Assembly (NCBI GenBank): GCA_949358305.1 | Contig: OX442320.1 | Span: 4,356,259 to 4,420,258, forward strand | DNA length: 64,000 nucleotides | Direction: 5' to 3' | Source: Strigamia acuminata | Lineage: Eukaryota > Arthropoda > Chilopoda > Geophilomorpha > Linotaeniidae | Shown here: positions 61,157 through 64,000 of the stretch, piece by piece | How positions within the stretch are numbered: position 1 is the stretch's first letter | How the letters are laid out: each line of letters opens with the position of its first letter | Notes under the pieces: generated by a model | Database searches by the model: none | Seen by the model: only the letters and a program-made list of their open reading frames with translations | Told to the model about the DNA's origin: nothing | Made by a program: the position numbers and the translations under genes

Positions 61157-62917
61157 CAAAACAATTGTTTCTTTTTCCAGGAGAAAGAATAGCAAGTTGC
61201 ATAGGCTCTTTCATTTTCCTCTTCTATTTTGTAATACTTCTTACTCGAAAGCTGTAGCTGGATTCAAAATCTCTAAAACGCCTCTAAAACTCGTTTCGTG
61301 TCTGTACATGTGACGTCATTCCCATGTTATTCAATGGGAATGGGGCTGTTGCCTGCACTTGATTACGTGATCCTTCTCAACCAATAGGGAAGAGCTCAAT
61401 TTCCAAATTACTCCAGCACGAGAGGATATTAATCAACCGTTGAATGAGATGCTGTACTCTTGTGGTGGTTAGTTGCACTGAAAACAAAATTTGCGGGCTG
61501 AATTTTATTTTAAACAGGATTAGCCTGATTTCATAATTTATAAACCACTTTGTAATGAAAAACGAAGTGGATTTAGAGTTGACTGTCAATCTGACATCCA
61601 TTTTAGTTAAGTAGTTTAGTGGTGGCGCTACTGTGCACAGGAAGTTGTAACAAACCAATCCACAAACAATCATTTTTCTCTGCAATATCAGAAAACAAAA
61701 TGTACAGGTTTGTAGGGCATTAAATCTCCTACAAACTGACTTGTGAGACTGGTTCCAGAATTTATCGAAATGATTTGGTATCCATTATAGTTTTAGTTGT
61801 GTACAGGCGGCGCTACCGTCTTTCCACGAACGCAATGTCATGACGTTGTATTCGAGTTTTTTTATGCAACTTCTGAAAAATCGGAAGTGGAACGAAATTT
61901 GGCAAAAATAAATTAGATCATTAATAAATAGAAAATAAATTTGATAATTTCAATTGTAACAATCCCAAAATTTGAAATTAAGACTACCGTACCGCCCCGT
62001 TTAAACGCCCGGGTTCATTCAAGCGCCCGACCCGTTTTAGCGCCTGACAGACAGCACCCCGAAAGTTTATAGGCGCCTGGCCCGTATTAACGCCGAGGTT
62101 CAAATAGGCGCCGGGTTAACGGGTACGTCCAGATAACGTGCAGTACTGTTTCGTATTCGCTGGATGAAATATACACGAAAATTGACAATGCTGCCATTGT
62201 TGGCACTTCTGATCCAGGTGCCTTTGATGTTTCGGACCATTGATAAGCTAAGTGAGACGTGTGAAAGGTAAAAGTACAAATTTAATTCAATAAAGGTTTA
62301 TTTAATCCAAAAAAAAATTTCTTGATCAATAATTTACATTGTTTTCTGGTTAAGCGCCCGGTTCATTTTACCGCCGGGCCTCAAATAGCCGCCGGGAGGC
62401 GTGGTTGAAAAAAAAATTAAATGCCCGGGCGTTGTTGCCGCGATGGGACTTATTCTACAAAAACTAATTCTCTGACTAAAATACTTAACTATACTCAGAC
62501 TCACGATAAGAGACACACCACTAACACCAGTTCCTATTGGCCGAGCCCACAGGAAACTGTGGCCGAGCCTATTTACTCCTTACTGTTGCCTGTATTATTC
62601 TACCTGGAAAAGTAGGTTTGTTGTGATTGTAATTACTTTGATTATTTTCGATGCTTGAAATGATGTAAATTGATTAATATGTACTAATAAAATATTTTAA
62701 AAAGTCTGGAAGCAACGTTTTATGTTTTAACTTCAAAATTTATGATTGTTTAGTTCGTTAAATTTATCGGTTGCTTTCTCCAGCTGGTTGTTTTCAAATG
62801 TGTTATTGATTGTTATGTCTGGACACAAAATGGCTTCCCGTAACTCAAGCTTTTGTATTTTGGCCTACTTTTATGTAGCCCTACACCAGTGAATAGGTGG
62901 CCAATAGGAACTGGTGT

Positions 62918-64000
62918 TGCAGTGGCCATGATGGTCACTGAGTGATTTGAAAAGAACAATTTAATATTATTATCATAATTTGTGTGCTTTATCGTGTTTT
63001 TCCAAGTGTTTTAATATTTATTGGACAGAGAAAATTGAGAATTCCAGAGCAATCATCACGTTTTTCCAAATATCATTATGCTGTATCTAAAAGAATAAAT
63101 ATTTTGATGTTTTATTTCTTATATAAAAAAGACTAATTTCTTTATTCTCTCAATCATACTTAATATTGCACCACATTGAGCAAGGAGAACAGGTGATGCA
63201 AAATCACCACAGCAACCAGCCCTGGATGGTGCACAGGATGTGCATCCTGCTCCCGGATAAAGGGTTATGGCGCAATCTAAATTCACATAAGGAGTTGTGG
63301 TGCAATTCACCTAGGAGTTCTGGGAGAAATTGCTCCCACAACTTCAGTTCAAGTCTCCTTTTCACCAGTACCAGTCATGTCATATTTTGCTCCAGTGTTT
63401 CTACAAACCCAGTAATAATATGATTGTGATTATCCTGCACCAAAGGAATTTGGATTCACCTTGCTGATAGGGTTAAGCAGCTAGGTTTCATCTTGCCAAA
63501 AGGGATTCTTTGGCTAGATTTTGTCTTGCTATTTGGGATTCAATAGCTAGATTTATCTTGCTCAAACAGCCAGTTTGAGCTGAGATTTCAGTGGAGTTTT
63601 GTAGCCAAATTGTGTGTAACAATTTGGGAGTTTATCTTTGCACTCAGAGCAAGGGAGTCTTAGCCTTGGACTTTAACAAGCGGGCGCCTCCTTGAGCGTT
63701 TAATCAAGAAGAAATCGAGTAGCGATACGAGATTTACTGTGTGAGACGTACGAGAGACGGACGACATCGCCGCAGCCTACGGAACCACCACGGGACCCGA
63801 ATTGCGAGACGCCGCCCGAGACGGACCACGACGACCAGCCGCCAAGGAATTTCTCAAGCCCGAGAAATTACCCAAACCACTGACCGTTGCGGAGGAGTTA
63901 GCAGAGGACGTGAGTAGTGTTGAATAGTGCGAAAGCACGTCCTTTCCGGATTTCCCGGCACTATTCTCGCCGTTTGCAAGTTGCGTTGTTGCCATTTGCA
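62918..64000 (+). mobile_element. LTR of element 3 in the second duplicate (cut by window edge)
   Basis: Starts at the same target position as 43492 and runs 1083 bp to the window end. It carries the 5'-LTR variant (cagccctgg). Whether a full second element follows cannot be seen. Confidence 0.9.

Larger units (their letters stand above)
58025..62917. repeat. tandem duplication, second copy (non-LTR part)
   Basis: Counterpart of 38607-43491. It contains the same unidentified exon, minisatellite, knottin gene, one-armed DNA element (about 60456-61836), hairpin MITE (61059-61156), GC-rich MITE and left foldback arm, in the same order. Confidence 0.9.

Overview
The window is eukaryotic nuclear DNA, most likely from an arthropod. 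It is AT-rich and full of transposons. Its one multi-exon host gene has 13 small exons separated by introns that are mostly 50-100 bp, and it also holds a C2H2 zinc-finger ORF and two tiny two-exon genes for secreted knottin-type peptides. The species cannot be named from the sequence.

Layout. 1-3348: two copies of a 1.66-kb tandem unit. 3803-4833: a non-autonomous DNA transposon with GC-palindromic ends. 5547-6169: a probable LTR remnant. 6559-7611: a 12-finger zinc-finger gene whose stop codon lies at the edge of a MITE. 9015-12063 (minus strand): a VPS9-domain gene resembling the N-terminal half of ANKRD27/VARP but without ankyrin repeats. 12818-24350: a ~2-kb DNA transposon (16-bp TIRs, AAT target duplication) split by LTR element 1 (14262-23763). 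24792-25583: a possible solo LTR. 25842-26207: a MITE. 26230-38606: a DNA element with ~200-bp TIRs split by LTR element 2 (26253-37027). 38607-64000: the start of a tandem duplication with a period of ~19.42 kb. Each unit carries an unidentified terminal exon, a knottin gene, a 98-bp hairpin MITE and an LTR of element 3 (the full element is 43492-57772).

The three LTR retrotransposons are Ty3/Gypsy-type: protease, RT, RNase H and integrase in that order, YIDD/YLDD in the RT, and DDE plus an HHCC finger in the integrase. All have intact gag and pol, 4-bp target duplications (ATAT, ACTT, GTGT) and nearly identical LTRs (2/516, 0/1590 and 1/1473 differences seen by eye), so all are recent and may be active. 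In each, pol lies in the -1 frame and gag ends in AAA-AAC at or next to its stop codon. Elements 2 and 3 have the canonical A_AAA_AAC slippery heptamer followed 6-7 nt later by a clear hairpin.

The most unusual content is at the env position of elements 1 and 3. Element 1 carries a 453-aa ORF with a complete Ulp1/SENP-like (C48) cysteine-protease signature (His339, Asp358, Gln398, Cys404). Element 3 carries an unrelated ORF of about 780 codons. It lacks an early ATG but becomes complete if a 96-nt upstream exon with its own ATG is spliced to it in phase through a GT-AG intron. Neither ORF shows membrane segments, so neither looks like an envelope protein.

Nested insertions can be read against uninterrupted copies in the same window, which confirms the boundaries. 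The tandem duplication is a mosaic: its first ~520 bp are several percent diverged and the rest is almost identical, as expected from unequal crossing-over between old repeats.
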